Of a stretch of 64,000 bases of DNA, positions 33,574 to 45,800 are shown in pieces (position 1 is the stretch's first letter; the number at the start of each line of letters is the position of its first letter). This stretch comes from Microglena sp. YARC (Eukaryota; Chlorophyta; Chlorophyceae; Chlamydomonadales; Chlamydomonadaceae), in the NCBI GenBank assembly GCA_022414725.1, contig CM039462.1, positions 46,571,885 through 46,635,884 on the forward strand, read 5' to 3'. Under the pieces are notes generated by a model that saw only the letters and a list, made by a program, of their open reading frames with translations, had not been told where the DNA came from and made no database searches. A program made the translations under genes and the position numbers.

Positions 33574-35136
33574 ATGAGCGGCGAATTCGACCAACCTACT
33601 TTTGCGGATCTGCGCCTTGTCCTTCCGAGCTCGCAAGATGGCACTTGCACTTCTGGTGACCTCGCCGGTGACGGTCCTCCCAGTAAAAGACAGCGCACAG
33701 GACTATCCTTGGACGACACGCGCTCTTTCTACGCCCACAAGGTCATCTTAGCGTCCAAGTCCGCCGTCATAAAGGCCATGTTGCTGAGGGCGAAGGAGCT
33801 TAGGGACCTGAGGGCCATGGGTGATGGCATCAGTATTTTTCTTGCACCAGTGGAGTGTTGTGGGTCGGTTATGCTACTTGTATCACCTCCTACCAGACAA
33901 CTTATAAAAGACCCCCAGCCTGAAACCTTGGAACTTCCAGTGGAGCAGGAGGAGCTGTTGGCATGTGAGGTGTTGTTCCGCTCCCTGTACTCAGACGACC
34001 TGGATGAGGAAGTGACGAGTGCCCTGTCCGGTGAACATGGGGCAGGTGCCAAAAAGGCCACCTTATTGGTGCAGGTGTACCGCTTGGCCGATCGCTTGGA
34101 GGTGTGCACTGATCAATGTGCACACGCCATCTCAGCCCTAGGCTCGGAAGACTGTCAGTCGGTAGATGCTGTGAACTATGTCTTCTCCTTGAAGGGCGCT
34201 GCTCCAGGACTGGTAGAGCATGCGACCATCAAAGTTCTTATTGAGAAGTGCATGTCCCAGCTAGTGGAACGCTTCGGAGCTGTTTGGAAGTTGGTTGGCG
34301 ACAACAGTTTAATTGCGGAATTCAAGCAACTGGGCTGTCTCACAGTGCTGTCTTTTTTTGACTCTGATAAGTTGGAAGTGAAGTCAGAGGATCAAGTGCT
34401 CTTGCTCATGGCCAAGTGGATGGGCACGGCCTGGGCTGGTCGCATCAGCAAGGAACAGCTGGAGGCTTTCTTGAACGTCCTCCAACTGGGACAATTGACC
34501 ACACCATTACTAGCTAATTTAAATGTTGTTGCACCCTGGCTACCAGTGGACCCTGTTGTTTTGGGTCGTGCAGCAGCATGGAAGTGTTACCAGATCAGGT
34601 TTCCAGAGAAAGCTGCCTCCATGCCAGACGGGCTGCAATCTGTCGATGGCAGTAGTGTGGCATGGTTCAGTGACAAAAGGAAATACAGGACAAATGGTAC
34701 CTTGGTCAATTTGTGTTTCTCTGAAGGAGATCTTGCCAAGCTTCTTGCATCAGTGCAACACGCTGGGGCACAAGAGGACATGCAAACAATCAGGGTATGT
34801 CGTGCAGCAATCAACGGATATGACACCTTCCCCACGTTGTCTGTTCAGATTATTTCCGTCGGCTCAAAGAAAATGTTTGTGATCTCCGTTGGCTTTGAGT
34901 TCAGAACGTCAGCAGATTACATGTCTGAAGGGATTAAAACCCTAGCCCATGTCAAAGCTGACTGTCGACTTGGCAAAGGAAGAGAACCCATGGGGAGTGT
35001 CGACGATGTCGTATATGCAGCCCATGCCTGGGAGGTGACCAGAGTGGACAGCTTGAATGATTTCTCCTGCCTGGATAGCTACCTAGACGAGGAGGGCAAG
35101 CTGGCTGTTCAATTTGTCTCTATCACAATCGACTGA
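33574..35136 (+). CDS. BTB-BACK protein, POB1/LRB-like (520 aa)
   Basis: An intron-free reading frame from ATG 33574 to TGA 35134-35136. The frame is open upstream to about 33400, but that part reads as cysteine-rich low-complexity sequence without an ATG, so 33574 is chosen. A divergent BTB domain spans about 10-185: ADLRLVLPSS at 11-20, AHKVILASKS at 54-63, and a loop with a basic SKRQR patch at 38-42. A BACK-type region covers about 250-345 (SEDQVLLLMAKWM, then LLANLNVVAPWL). The last 150 residues (ISVGFEFRTSADYM, ending LAVQFVSITID) have the pattern of the C-terminal domain of plant POB1/LRB proteins. Those proteins are substrate adaptors of CUL3 ubiquitin ligases, acting on phytochrome signalling partners in plants; the target here is unknown. 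It is divergent from gene A, with which it may be co-expressed. A 5'-UTR intron may end at 33572. Confidence 0.85.
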   Translation: MSGEFDQPTFADLRLVLPSSQDGTCTSGDLAGDGPPSKRQRTGLSLDDTRSFYAHKVILASKSAVIKAMLLRAKELRDLRAMGDGISIFLAPVECCGSVMLLVSPPTRQLIKDPQPETLELPVEQEELLACEVLFRSLYSDDLDEEVTSALSGEHGAGAKKATLLVQVYRLADRLEVCTDQCAHAISALGSEDCQSVDAVNYVFSLKGAAPGLVEHATIKVLIEKCMSQLVERFGAVWKLVGDNSLIAEFKQLGCLTVLSFFDSDKLEVKSEDQVLLLMAKWMGTAWAGRISKEQLEAFLNVLQLGQLTTPLLANLNVVAPWLPVDPVVLGRAAAWKCYQIRFPEKAASMPDGLQSVDGSSVAWFSDKRKYRTNGTLVNLCFSEGDLAKLLASVQHAGAQEDMQTIRVCRAAINGYDTFPTLSVQIISVGSKKMFVISVGFEFRTSADYMSEGIKTLAHVKADCRLGKGREPMGSVDDVVYAAHAWEVTRVDSLNDFSCLDSYLDEEGKLAVQFVSITID

Positions 35137-35194
35137 CGCAGGTGCGATCCATTATAATTATTGCACAAACATGCAGCCTTGCCAATTGGAAATG

Positions 35195-35199
35195 TGTAA
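35195..35199 (+). terminator. Possible polyadenylation signal TGTAA
   Basis: TGTAA lies about 60 bp after the stop of the gene at 33574. It is the usual polyadenylation signal in chlorophyte algae such as Chlamydomonas. A five-base word is weak evidence and depends on the organism being a chlorophyte. Confidence 0.25.
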
Positions 35200-35349
35200 C
35201 TATGTTTCTGAGCTGTTGCCCGATAGATGGCATCTCTTAACCCCTTCATGCTGGAGCCCGTATGGATGCGAGCTCTTGTATGACCCTTGGTTGGTCATGC
35301 CCTGTATCTGCACGGATTTTACATTTTCGATTTGCTTGCAGTCGCTTGT

Positions 35350-35465
35350 TGTTTTGTGGTTGTTCCATGTCGTTGCACGCTGTTGATAGTTGCTTCATAG
35401 CGTTACACGTTGTTGGCACTTGTTGCATGTCCTTACATGCATTCGGTTCTTGTTGCATGAGTTTT
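35350..35465. repeat. Degenerate tandem of about 34 bp after the BTB-BACK gene
   Basis: Words of the type TTGTTGCATGTCCTTACATG recur about four times with changes at a spacing near 34 bp. Apart from this, GT-rich patches (about 35550-35600) and the dispersed copy at 35926, nothing supportable was seen in 35137-36655. Confidence 0.6.
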
Positions 35466-35925
35466 ATGGTGATTTTGTTTGAAAGGGGCTTTGTGATTTG
35501 GGGTACGTGGAAGGAATAGTGAGAGAGGAAGTGGAGGGTCCTGTGTGCAGTTACGTGTGTGTGTGAGTATGCGTGTGGGGGGGCGTAGGCGTGGGTGGGA
35601 GGGGACTGTGTGCTATTAACTGTTCTTTCAACCAGAGGACAAATACAGAAACAAACAAAACAAACATTACAAGCCCACCTGCAGCTGCGTATGTGGGTTG
35701 CACATCCTCCTCCTCATTCCTTCTCTACCTCCCCCAATGATGTTTCGGGTGACAGTCATGTATGCACGTACAATTGGCTGGAATTTACAAGTATTCATAT
35801 ATTTACATTCAATTTGTATACTGCATCCATCTAAACCTAGTTGTAAACACTGCCGGAAGTTGAGATACCGTCATTCTATTCTTCAGCTGATGAGAGCCAG
35901 GGACATGTAGAGATTTGGGGCCTAT

Positions 35926-35987
35926 GACTTCAACTTGAACTTGGTTGCATGGCTCCAGCCTGTAAGGCTGCTTACCGTCTTCGGCAG
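35926..35987 (+). repeat. Dispersed short repeat, family 1, copy 2
   Basis: Partner of 21731-21794 in the same orientation: CAACTTGAACTTGGTT, CCAGCCTGTAAGGCTGCT, then ACCGTCTTCGGCAG. After it the two loci diverge. Confidence 0.55.
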
Positions 35988-36700
35988 TAACATAATCAAT
36001 TCAATTGTGGGGCCTAGGATAGCTAGGATAGGCAACCAGTAAAAACTAGGAAGGTGTGTTGCTTTTGTATTTCCATTCTAAGTAGATTACCTGGAGCCGA
36101 AAATGGCTACAACGCAATATCCATACAAATATCCCTCACACTCAGAAAGTGCATTGCTTCTTGACCAGCACATTTGGGAGGGGGTACTGCCCCATGGTGC
36201 ATCATCGTAAAACTGTGCATAGCTTTTATTTACAGCTACGAGCAGTAGCTTCTGGGCAGCTCCTTGCGCCAGCCACTGAGCTAAACCCCAATATGTAAGC
36301 AGTTCTGGGCAGCTAATTGTATCAGCTTCAAGGTGCATTAGGTCGCATTTGCTTTGGCGCAAGAGAGGGGAGCTACCTAGAAGCTGTTGCTCATAGCGAA
36401 AAGTAAAGTAATGAGACTGTCATCTGCTGCATGGGCCGGTACACCATGGGCAGCAGGCGACTAGGACAGGCGTTATCAAAGGGAGCACATCATAAACCAC
36501 TCATCTTTGTAAGGCTCACGTTGCACTGCCCACCGTGTATTATTTGGGCCTATTCAAATGTATACGAGCTCTTGTGTGTGAGGCTTACCTGCTTCATCTT
36601 CTGTCTTATTTTCTGTTTCTTTCTCGCTTGCTCCTTCCCCTGTCTCAGCCAACAGTGCTTCAATTGGACCTTAATAATGATACCGTAAGCAGATTATACT

Positions 36701-37172
36701 GATGCAATTGGACCATTATGATGAGCAGATTATACTGATGCAATTGGACCATTATGATGAGCACATTATACTGATGCAATTGGACCATTATGATGAGCAG
36801 ATTGTACTGATGCAATTGGACCATTATGATGAGCAGATTGTACTGATGCAATTGGACCATTATGATGAGCAGATTGTACTGATGCAATTGGACCATTATG
36901 ATGAGCAGATTGCACTGATGCAATTGGACCATTATGATGAGCAGATTGTACTGATGCAATTGGACCATTATGATGAGCAGATTGTACTGATGCAATTGGA
37001 CCATTATGATGAGCAGATTGTACTGATGCAATTGGACCATTATGATGAGCAGATTGTACTGATGCAATTGGACCATCATGATGAGCAGATTATACTGATG
37101 CAATTGGACCATTATGATGAGCAGATTGTACTGATGCAATTGGACCATTATGATGAGCAGATTGTACTGATG
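36701..37172. repeat. 36-bp minisatellite, about 13 copies, open on both strands
   Basis: The unit starts GATGCAATTGGACCATTATG and is 36 bp long, as measured from 36701 to 36737. A decayed copy precedes it at about 36656. Since 36 is twelve codons and the unit lacks stops in at least one frame on each strand, it reads as a 12-residue repeat: MQLDHYDEQIVL on plus, MVQLHQYNLLII on minus. The plus frame starts at ATG 36702 and continues 66 residues past the repeat to a stop at 37368-37370, inside a dispersed repeat. Substitutions are few and fall in both silent and replacement positions. I see no reason to prefer a protein over a minisatellite. Confidence 0.93.
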
Positions 37173-37360
37173 CAATCATATCCCTCACCTTTCCTGTGTA
37201 GGCTCAAGCAATCAGTCCATCGTGGCCAAGTCATGGACTGTTGGTCTCTTGCGGGCAGCGCCATGAACATGTGGACAGAAAGTATTTACAGGTCCCAGAC
37301 CTTGTCATCGTTGGAGACGCATAGCTTGTTCCATTTCATCATTACACGGGCATACACAGG

Positions 37361-37424
37361 CCATTGTTGACCCAGTACAAGCCCGCTCAGCGACATCCAG
37401 GCGGGGTATCCAACCATTCTCCAA
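37361..37424 (+). repeat. Dispersed repeat, family 3, copy 2
   Basis: Diverged match of 32247-32302: CCATTGTTGACCCA, ACAAGCCC, a short variable part, then GGGGTATCCAACCATTCTCC. Same orientation as copy 1. The sequence from here to 37690 is otherwise unassigned. Confidence 0.5.
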
Positions 37425-37689
37425 GCAAACAATTTGAAGAACCCATCGTACCGCCACCTATTCTAGGTACACCTATGCTAGCCACACCTGTGCTAACACA
37501 CCTTAGCTAGATAGCTAGCTCCACTGGGTGCAATTTTTTTAATGGCACTGGTTGGCCTTGGGCGAGGGTACCACTGCTTCAGATTGCATTGTTTGAAATG
37601 ATAACATTGTGTCAGCTCTTCCCCCTGCAAGGTAGCTGAACGCTAATACCCTATCCGCACACAATAATGAGTTGTTGGTTGGTTATTCT

Positions 37690-38660
37690 GAAGCTGATGA
37701 GAAGACGACTATGTTTTATTCATTGGCTACGGTAAGCAGCTCATAGGCAGTGCTCCTGGCTTGCTATTCAGCCAAACCTTAGTAACCCTAGTGTTCGTGG
37801 AAGCCGAGACCTTCAGCTCTCTAGCTTGCTGAAGCTGATGAAGAAGCAGCGCTGTTTTTTTTCATAGGTACGAGTAGCAGCATCCGGGCAATGCTCCTTG
37901 CTTCCTATTATGTTCAGCTGATCTTATGCAACCAAGTGCATGTGGAAGCTGAAACCATCAGCTTCTACCTTTCTGAAGCCTTGTCTTGGCCTCTCGTGTC
38001 AACAATGGCCAGCCTATGACAATTGTATAGCTTGCGGAAGCTGACGAGGTGGCAACACTGGTTTTGTTTTGTGCAAAGGGTAGCAGCATCAAGGGAGTGC
38101 TCATGGCTTGCTGATAAGCGTAACCTTGGCCACGCAAGTCCACGTGGAAGCTGAGTAGCTGCCATCAGCGCCTTTTGGAAAGCTAATGAGAATTCAACGC
38201 TGAGTTTGTTTTGTGCTAAGGGTAGCAGCATCCAGGGAGTGCTCATGGCTTGCCATTCAGCCCAAACCTTAGTTACCCCAGTGCACATGGAAGCTGAAAC
38301 TATTAGTTTATAGCTTTCTGAATAAATCTGATGAAGAGGCAACACTGTTTTGTTTTGGGCCACGGTTATCAGCATACATTCAAGCATTTCTCCTGGCTTT
38401 CTATTCAGCAAAACCTAAATTAGTTAACCTAGTTTACGTGGAAGCTGTAATTATCAGCTTCTAGCCGCTTCAGGCTGACAAGGAGGCAACTCTGAGTCAC
38501 TGATTTTGCGTTTGGATTGGTATATATGGGCGGCAACATCCAGGCAGTGCTCCTGGCTTGCTATATTGATATCTATCAAAACCGTAGTTACGCTGGTGGA
38601 CTTGGAAACTGAGTAGGTGGCATCACCAGCAGGGTTGTCCATGAGGACACCCAGCTCTGC
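37690..38660 (-). repeat. Degenerate tandem of about 145 bp with a possible exon at its far end
   Basis: Six or seven diverged units. Landmarks on the plus strand are GCAGCATCCAGG-like words near 37730, 37891, 38083, 38225, 38370 and 38533, each followed by GTGCTCCTGGCTTGCTAT-like sequence and then GGAAGCTGA. A weak relative lies at about 36235-36290. The unit at 38480-38690 reads on the minus strand as an open stretch of about 70 residues without repeats (DAELGVLMDNPAGDATYSVS), which looks like coding sequence. By analogy with genes A and B, the array could be copies of that exon's downstream junction, but no clean splice site was found. Confidence 0.55.
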
Positions 38661-38699
38661 ATCTTGAGACGCAACCAATTTTACAACAGTAAATTATTG

Positions 38700-39330
38700 T
38701 GCTGAGCCAAGTGGCTAGGTGAATCATGGAGATGTCTGCACACTTATGCATGCAGCATTAAGTATGCAAATATAAATATTTATGAAGTGAGAAGGACAAC
38801 TGTAACCATTACAATATATGTGGAATTGTCCTGCTAGTGTGAACACTTTTGTTTTGCTCCTTTGCTCCACTGCTCCACTTCCTGAGTGCTTGATTAATTA
38901 TGCCCATTGTGCGTAATTAAGAATGGTTGGAAGAACCCCCCCCACCCCCCACCCCCCCACCCCTACCCGGATTTGTAGAGCTGTCTTGTCTTTGGTCAAC
39001 CAAGACCTTGTTTTGTTTTTCAACCCAGGAAGTAGGGTCCGTACAATGACGATGGCATATAATGCATACGGTACGTTGCAATACGTCCAATAAGTGACAC
39101 ATTTTTTGATGTTTTGAAACTTTCAAACGCGGTTATGGACCACCAGACAGATATTGCACTTGCTAGGGCGTGCTCTATGTGTTTGGTTAGACCAACAGGA
39201 ACTGGAGGTGCCGGTATCCAGCCACATGCACACAGACTATTGTTTTGTGATTGAGGGCCCTGGACATTGTTGTTGATAAATCTCGTGATAAATTCCACTC
39301 CGATTTCGCGCCGTAGAAAATAGTTGTACC
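38700..39330. other. Unassigned; one minus-strand open frame near 39020-39298
   Basis: The minus-strand frame (about 92 residues) contains WIPAPPVPVGLTKHIEHALA and ends at a stop near 39020. It has no ATG start in range and no recognised domain, so it may be an exon fragment or chance. A C-rich patch lies at 38936-38966. Otherwise nothing was seen. Confidence 0.2.
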
Positions 39331-39337
39331 AGTACCC

Positions 39338-39700
39338 GAATGAAAAAAATTACATAATTTTTGATACCCGAATGAAAAAAATTAATTTTGATTGAGGGAT
39401 TAGCCTGTCAAAAATGTCCGTGTGTGTGTGTCCGTCACAACCTACTTTTCAGGTTTCACTTCAAATCACAAAAAAACGAAACATTATATAAGATATCCCA
39501 AATATATGACATTTTCATTCGGGACGCGCCTCCAGGCGCCCTTTATTTTCAGGGATTAGCCTGTCAAAACTGTTTGTTTGTGTGTGTGTGTGTGTGTGTG
39601 TCCGTGTGTGTGTCCGTGTGTCACAACCTACTTTTCAGGTTTCACTTCAAATCACAAAAAAACAAAACATTATATAAGATATCTCCAATTTATAAGACTT
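39338..39700 (+). repeat. Direct repeat of about 110-140 bp with inverted flanking words
   Basis: The block from GGGATTAGCCTGTCAAAA to CATTATATAAGATATC occurs at about 39396-39497 and again at 39552-39682, with a GT microsatellite of different length in each. CCCGAATGAAAAAAATT occurs twice before the first copy (39338, 39367), and an inverted CATTTTCATTCGGG follows it (about 39510). The first block is thus bracketed by inverted words, as in a small foldback element. No target duplication was identified. Confidence 0.6.
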
Positions 39701-39850
39701 ATTGAAACACCGGAGATATTCTCAAGGGACCACATATGAGCATCGCAAATTCCAAGAAAAGGAGCGAAGGTTTGTGCTTTTTTGGGCCAAAAGCGACAAA
39801 TATTGGGTAACAATTGTCATCATTTCAAATTCGTACCATCCAATCATGTG

Positions 39851-42800
39851 CGCATACATAGGTTTGGGAATGGAATTGTCGTCAAAAAATCGAGGCGAAA
39901 CATGCAAGCATCACAATGAACGAATCATTCTCCTAGGGCACTTGAGCTATTATTAGCACGGATTTCACCCACAACTCACCCGCAGGGCCGTGCGTGGGGT
40001 GGGCCAGGTTGGAAATCATGCCACGCCAATTAACTAAGGTACTCATAATTCTCGTAATGTTAATGTTTCCAGCCTTGCAACTTGCACAATGAGCAATTCC
40101 ATGGGAAACGAATACAAATCCATCTCACGCACTTGCGACCATCGTGCTGTTAACCATGGAGGTACAAACGTTCGCATGGGCACTTCCGAGGCCGCCAGCA
40201 ATGGGACGGAATCGGACGCAGAGGGACGCATGGCATTCAAGTGAGACGCAGCCAACCTACTGAAGCTGCGTCTGCGACGCAACGGACCCTTCGACGTTCC
40301 TTCGACGACGGAGGACGCAGTGTCCTGAACAATTCGCCTTGGTCCTACTGGCGTGCCACTGCGATGCTGCCACACTGCAAGTCTGCCACACTGCAAGTCT
40401 GCCACACTGCAAGTCTGTCACACTGCAAGTCTGCCAGGCTGTCGACCGGCCCCCCCACCGCCCCCCCACTACATCCGCAATCATCATCACCTGCACCTGG
40501 TCGCCGATCTCAGTCCCGATAAATTCTCAATCCCGATCAATTCTCGATCCCGATCAATTCTCAATACCGACGCATACATAGGTTTGGGAATGGAATTGTC
40601 GTCAAAAAATCGAGGCGAAACATGCAAGCATCACAATGAACGAATCATTCTCCTAGGGCACTTGAGCTATTATTAGCACGGATTTCACCCACAACTCACC
40701 CGCAGGGCCGTGCGTGGGGTGGGCCAGGTTGGAAATCATGCCACGCCAATTAACTAAGGTACTCATAATTCTCGTAATGTTAATGTTTCCAGCCTTGCAA
40801 CTTGCACAATGAGCAATTCCATGGGAAACGAATACAAATCCATCTCACGCACTTGCGACCATCGTGCTGTTAACCATGGAGGTACAAACGTTCGCATGGG
40901 CACTTCCGAGGCCGCCAGCAATGGGACGGAATCGGACGCAGAGGGACGCATGGCATTCAAGTGAGACGCAGCCAACCTACTGAAGCTGCGTCTGCGACGC
41001 AACGGACCCTTCGACGTTCCTTCGACGACGGAGGACGCAGTGTCCTGAACAATTCGCCTTGGTCCTACTGGCGTGCCACTGCGATGCTGCCACACTGCAA
41101 GTCTGCCACACTGCAAGTCTGCCACACTGCAAGTCTGTCACACTGCAAGTCTGCCAGGCTGTCGACCGGCCCCCCCACCGCCCCCCACTACATCCGCAAT
41201 CATCATCACCTGCACCTGGTCGCCGATCTCAGTCCCGATAAATTCTCAATCCCGATCAATTCTCGATCCCGATCAATTCTCAATACCGACGCATACATAG
41301 GTTTGGGAATGGAATTGTCGTCAAAAAATCGAGGCGAAACATGCAAGCATCACAATGAACGAATCATTCTCCTAGGGCACTTGAGCTATTATTAGCACGG
41401 ATTTCACCCACAACTCACCCGCAGGGCCGTGCGTGGGGTGGGCCAGGTTGGAAATCATGCCACGCCAATTAACTAAGGTACTCATAATTCTCGTAATGTT
41501 AATGTTTCCAGCCTTGCAACTTGCACAATGAGCAATTCCATGGGAAACGAATACAAATCCATCTCACGCACTTGCGACCATCGTGCTGTTAACCATGGAG
41601 GTACAAACGTTCGCATGGGCACTTCCGAGGCCGCCAGCAATGGGACGGAATCGGACGCAGAGGGACGCATGGCATTCAAGTGAGACGCAGCCAACCTACT
41701 GAAGCTGCGTCTGCGACGCAACGGACCCTTCGACGTTCCTTCGACGACGGAGGACGCAGTGTCCTGAACAATTCGCCTTGGTCCTACTGGCGTGCCACTG
41801 CGATGCTGCCACACTGCAAGTCTGCCACACTGCAAGTCTGCCACACTGCAAGTCTGTCACACTGCAAGTCTGCCAGGCTGTCGACCGGCCCCCCCACCGC
41901 CCCCCACTACATCCGCAATCATCATCACCTGCACCTGGTCGCCGATCTCAGTCCCGATAAATTCTCAATCCCGATCAATTCTCGATCCCGATCAATTCTC
42001 AATACCGACGCATACATAGGTTTGGGAATGGAATTGTCGTCAAAAAATCGAGGCGAAACATGCAAGCATCACAATGAACGAATCATTCTCCTAGGGCACT
42101 TGAGCTATTATTAGCACGGATTTCACCCACAACTCACCCGCAGGGCCGTGCGTGGGGTGGGCCAGGTTGGAAATCATGCCACGCCAATTAACTAAGGTAC
42201 TCATAATTCTCGTAATGTTAATGTTTCCAGCCTTGCAACTTGCACAATGAGCAATTCCATGGGAAACGAATACAAATCCATCTCACGCACTTGCGACCAT
42301 CGTGCTGTTAACCATGGAGGTACAAACGTTCGCATGGGCACTTCCGAGGCCGCCAGCAATGGGACGGAATCGGACGCAGAGGGACGCATGGCATTCAAGT
42401 GAGACGCAGCCAACCTACTGAAGCTGCGTCTGCGACGCAACGGACCCTTCGACGTTCCTTCGACGACGGAGGACGCAGTGTCCTGAACAATTCGCCTTGG
42501 TCCTACTGGCGTGCCACTGCGATGCTGCCACACTGCAAGTCTGCCACACTGCAAGTCTGCCACACTGCAAGTCTGTCACACTGCAAGTCTGCCAGGCTGT
42601 CGACCGGCCCCCCCACCGCCCCCCCACTACATCCGCAATCATCATCACCTGCACCTGGTCGCCGATCTCAGTCCCGATAAATTCTCAATCCCGATCAATT
42701 CTCGATCCCGATCAATTCTCAATACCGACGCATACATAGGTTTGGGAATGGAATTGTCGTCAAAAAAATCGAGGCGAAACATGCAAGCATCACAATGAAC

Positions 42801-45800
42801 GAATCATTCTCCTAGGGCACTTGAGCTATTATTAGCACGGATTTCACCCACAACTCACCCGCAGGGCCGTGCGTGGGGTGGGCCAGGTTGGAAATCATGC
42901 CACGCCAATTAACTAAGGTACTCATAATTCTCGTAATGTTAATGTTTCCAGCCTTGCAACTTGCACAATGAGCAATTCCATGGGAAACGAATACAAATCC
43001 ATCTCACGCACTTGCGACCATCGTGCTGTTAACCATGGAGGTACAAACGTTCGCATGGGCACTTCCGAGGCCGCCAGCAATGGGACGGAATCGGACGCAG
43101 AGGGACGCATGGCATTCAAGTGAGACGCAGCCAACCTACTGAAGCTGCGTCTGCGACGCAACGGACCCTTCGACGTTCCTTCGACGACGGAGGACGCAGT
43201 GTCCTGAACAATTCGCCTTGGTCCTACTGGCGTGCCACTGCGATGCTGCACACTGCAAGTCTGCCACACTGCAAGTCTGCCACACTGCAAGTCTGTCACA
43301 CTGCAAGTCTGCCAGGCTGTCGACCGGCCCCCCACCGCCCCCCCACTACATCCGCAATCATCATCACCTGCACCTGGTCGCCGATCTCAGTCCCGATAAA
43401 TTCTCAATCCCGATCAATTCTCGATCCCGATCAATTCTCAATACCGACGCATACATAGGTTTGGGAATGGAATTGTCGTCAAAAAATCGAGGCGAAACAT
43501 GCAAGCATCACAATGAACGAATCATTCTCCTAGGGCACTTGAGCTATTATTAGCACGGATTTCACCCACAACTCACCCGCAGGGCCGTGCGTGGGGTGGG
43601 CCAGGTTGGAAATCATGCCACGCCAATTAACTAAGGTACTCATAATTCTCGTAATGTTAATGTTTCCAGCCTTGCAACTTGCACAATGAGCAATTCCATG
43701 GGAAACGAATACAAATCCATCTCACGCACTTGCGACCATCGTGCTGTTAACCATGGAGGTACAAACGTTCGCATGGGCACTTCCGAGGCCGCCAGCAATG
43801 GGACGGAATCGGACGCAGAGGGACGCATGGCATTCAAGTGAGACGCAGCCAACCTACTGAAGCTGCGTCTGCGACGCAACGGACCCTTCGACGTTCCTTC
43901 GACGACGGAGGACGCAGTGTCCTGAACAATTCGCCTTGGTCCTACTGGCGTGCCACTGCGATGCTGCCACACTGCAAGTCTGCCACACTGCAAGTCTGCC
44001 ACACTGCAAGTCTGTCACACTGCAAGTCTGCCAGGCTGTCGACCGGCCCCCCCACCGCCCCCCCACTACATCCGCAATCATCATCACCTGCACCTGGTCG
44101 CCGATCTCAGTCCCGATAAATTCTCAATCCCGATCAATTCTCGATCCCGATCAATTCTCAATACCGACGCATACATAGGTTTGGGAATGGAATTGTCGTC
44201 AAAAAATCGAGGCGAAACATGCAAGCATCACAATGAACGAATCATTCTCCTAGGGCACTTGAGCTATTATTAGCACGGATTTCACCCACAACTCACCCGC
44301 AGGGCCGTGCGTGGGGTGGGCCAGGTTGGAAATCATGCCACGCCAATTAACTAAGGTACTCATAATTCTCGTAATGTTAATGTTTCCAGCCTTGCAACTT
44401 GCACAATGAGCAATTCCATGGGAAACGAATACAAATCCATCTCACGCACTTGCGACCATCGTGCTGTTAACCATGGAGGTACAAACGTTCGCATGGGCAC
44501 TTCCGAGGCCGCCAGCAATGGGACGGAATCGGACGCAGAGGGACGCATGGCATTCAAGTGAGACGCAGCCAACCTACTGAAGCTGCGTCTGCGACGCAAC
44601 GGACCCTTCGACGTTCCTTCGACGACGGAGGACGCAGTGTCCTGAACAATTCGCCTTGGTCCTACTGGCGTGCCACTGCGATGCTGCCACACTGCAAGTC
44701 TGCCACACTGCAAGTCTGCCACACTGCAAGTCTGTCACACTGCAAGTCTGCCAGGCTGTCGACCGGCCCCCCCACCGCCCCCCCACTACATCCGCAATCA
44801 TCATCACCTGCACCTGGTCGCCGATCTCAGTCCCGATAAATTCTCAATCCCGATCAATTCTCGATCCCGATCAATTCTCAATACCGACGCATACATAGGT
44901 TTGGGAATGGAATTGTCGTCAAAAAATCGAGGCGAAACATGCAAGCATCACAATGAACGAATCATTCTCCTAGGGCACTTGAGCTATTATTAGCACGGAT
45001 TTCACCCACAACTCACCCGCAGGGCCGTGCGTGGGGTGGGCCAGGTTGGAAATCATGCCACGCCAATTAACTAAGGTACTCATAATTCTCGTAATGTTAA
45101 TGTTTCCAGCCTTGCAACTTGCACAATGAGCAATTCCATGGGAAACGAATACAAATCCATCTCACGCACTTGCGACCATCGTGCTGTTAACCATGGAGGT
45201 ACAAACGTTCGCATGGGCACTTCCGAGGCCGCCAGCAATGGGACGGAATCGGACGCAGAGGGACGCATGGCATTCAAGTGAGACGCAGCCAACCTACTGA
45301 AGCTGCGTCTGCGACGCAACGGACCCTTCGACGTTCCTTCGACGACGGAGGACGCAGTGTCCTGAACAATTCGCCTTGGTCCTACTGGCGTGCCACTGCG
45401 ATGCTGCCACACTGCAAGTCTGCCACACTGCAAGTCTGCCACACTGCAAGTCTGTCACACTGCAAGTCTGCCAGGCTGTCGACCGGCCCCCCCACCGCCC
45501 CCCCACTACATCCGCAATCATCATCACCTGCACCTGGTCGCCGATCTCAGTCCCGATAAATTCTCAATCCCGATCAATTCTCGATCCCGATCAATTCTCA
45601 ATACCGACGCATACATAGGTTTGGGAATGGAATTGTCGTCAAAAAATCGAGGCGAAACATGCAAGCATCACAATGAACGAATCATTCTCCTAGGGCACTT
45701 GAGCTATTATTAGCACGGATTTCACCCACAACTCACCCGCAGGGCCGTGCGTGGGGTGGGCCAGGTTGGAAATCATGCCACGCCAATTAACTAAGGTACT

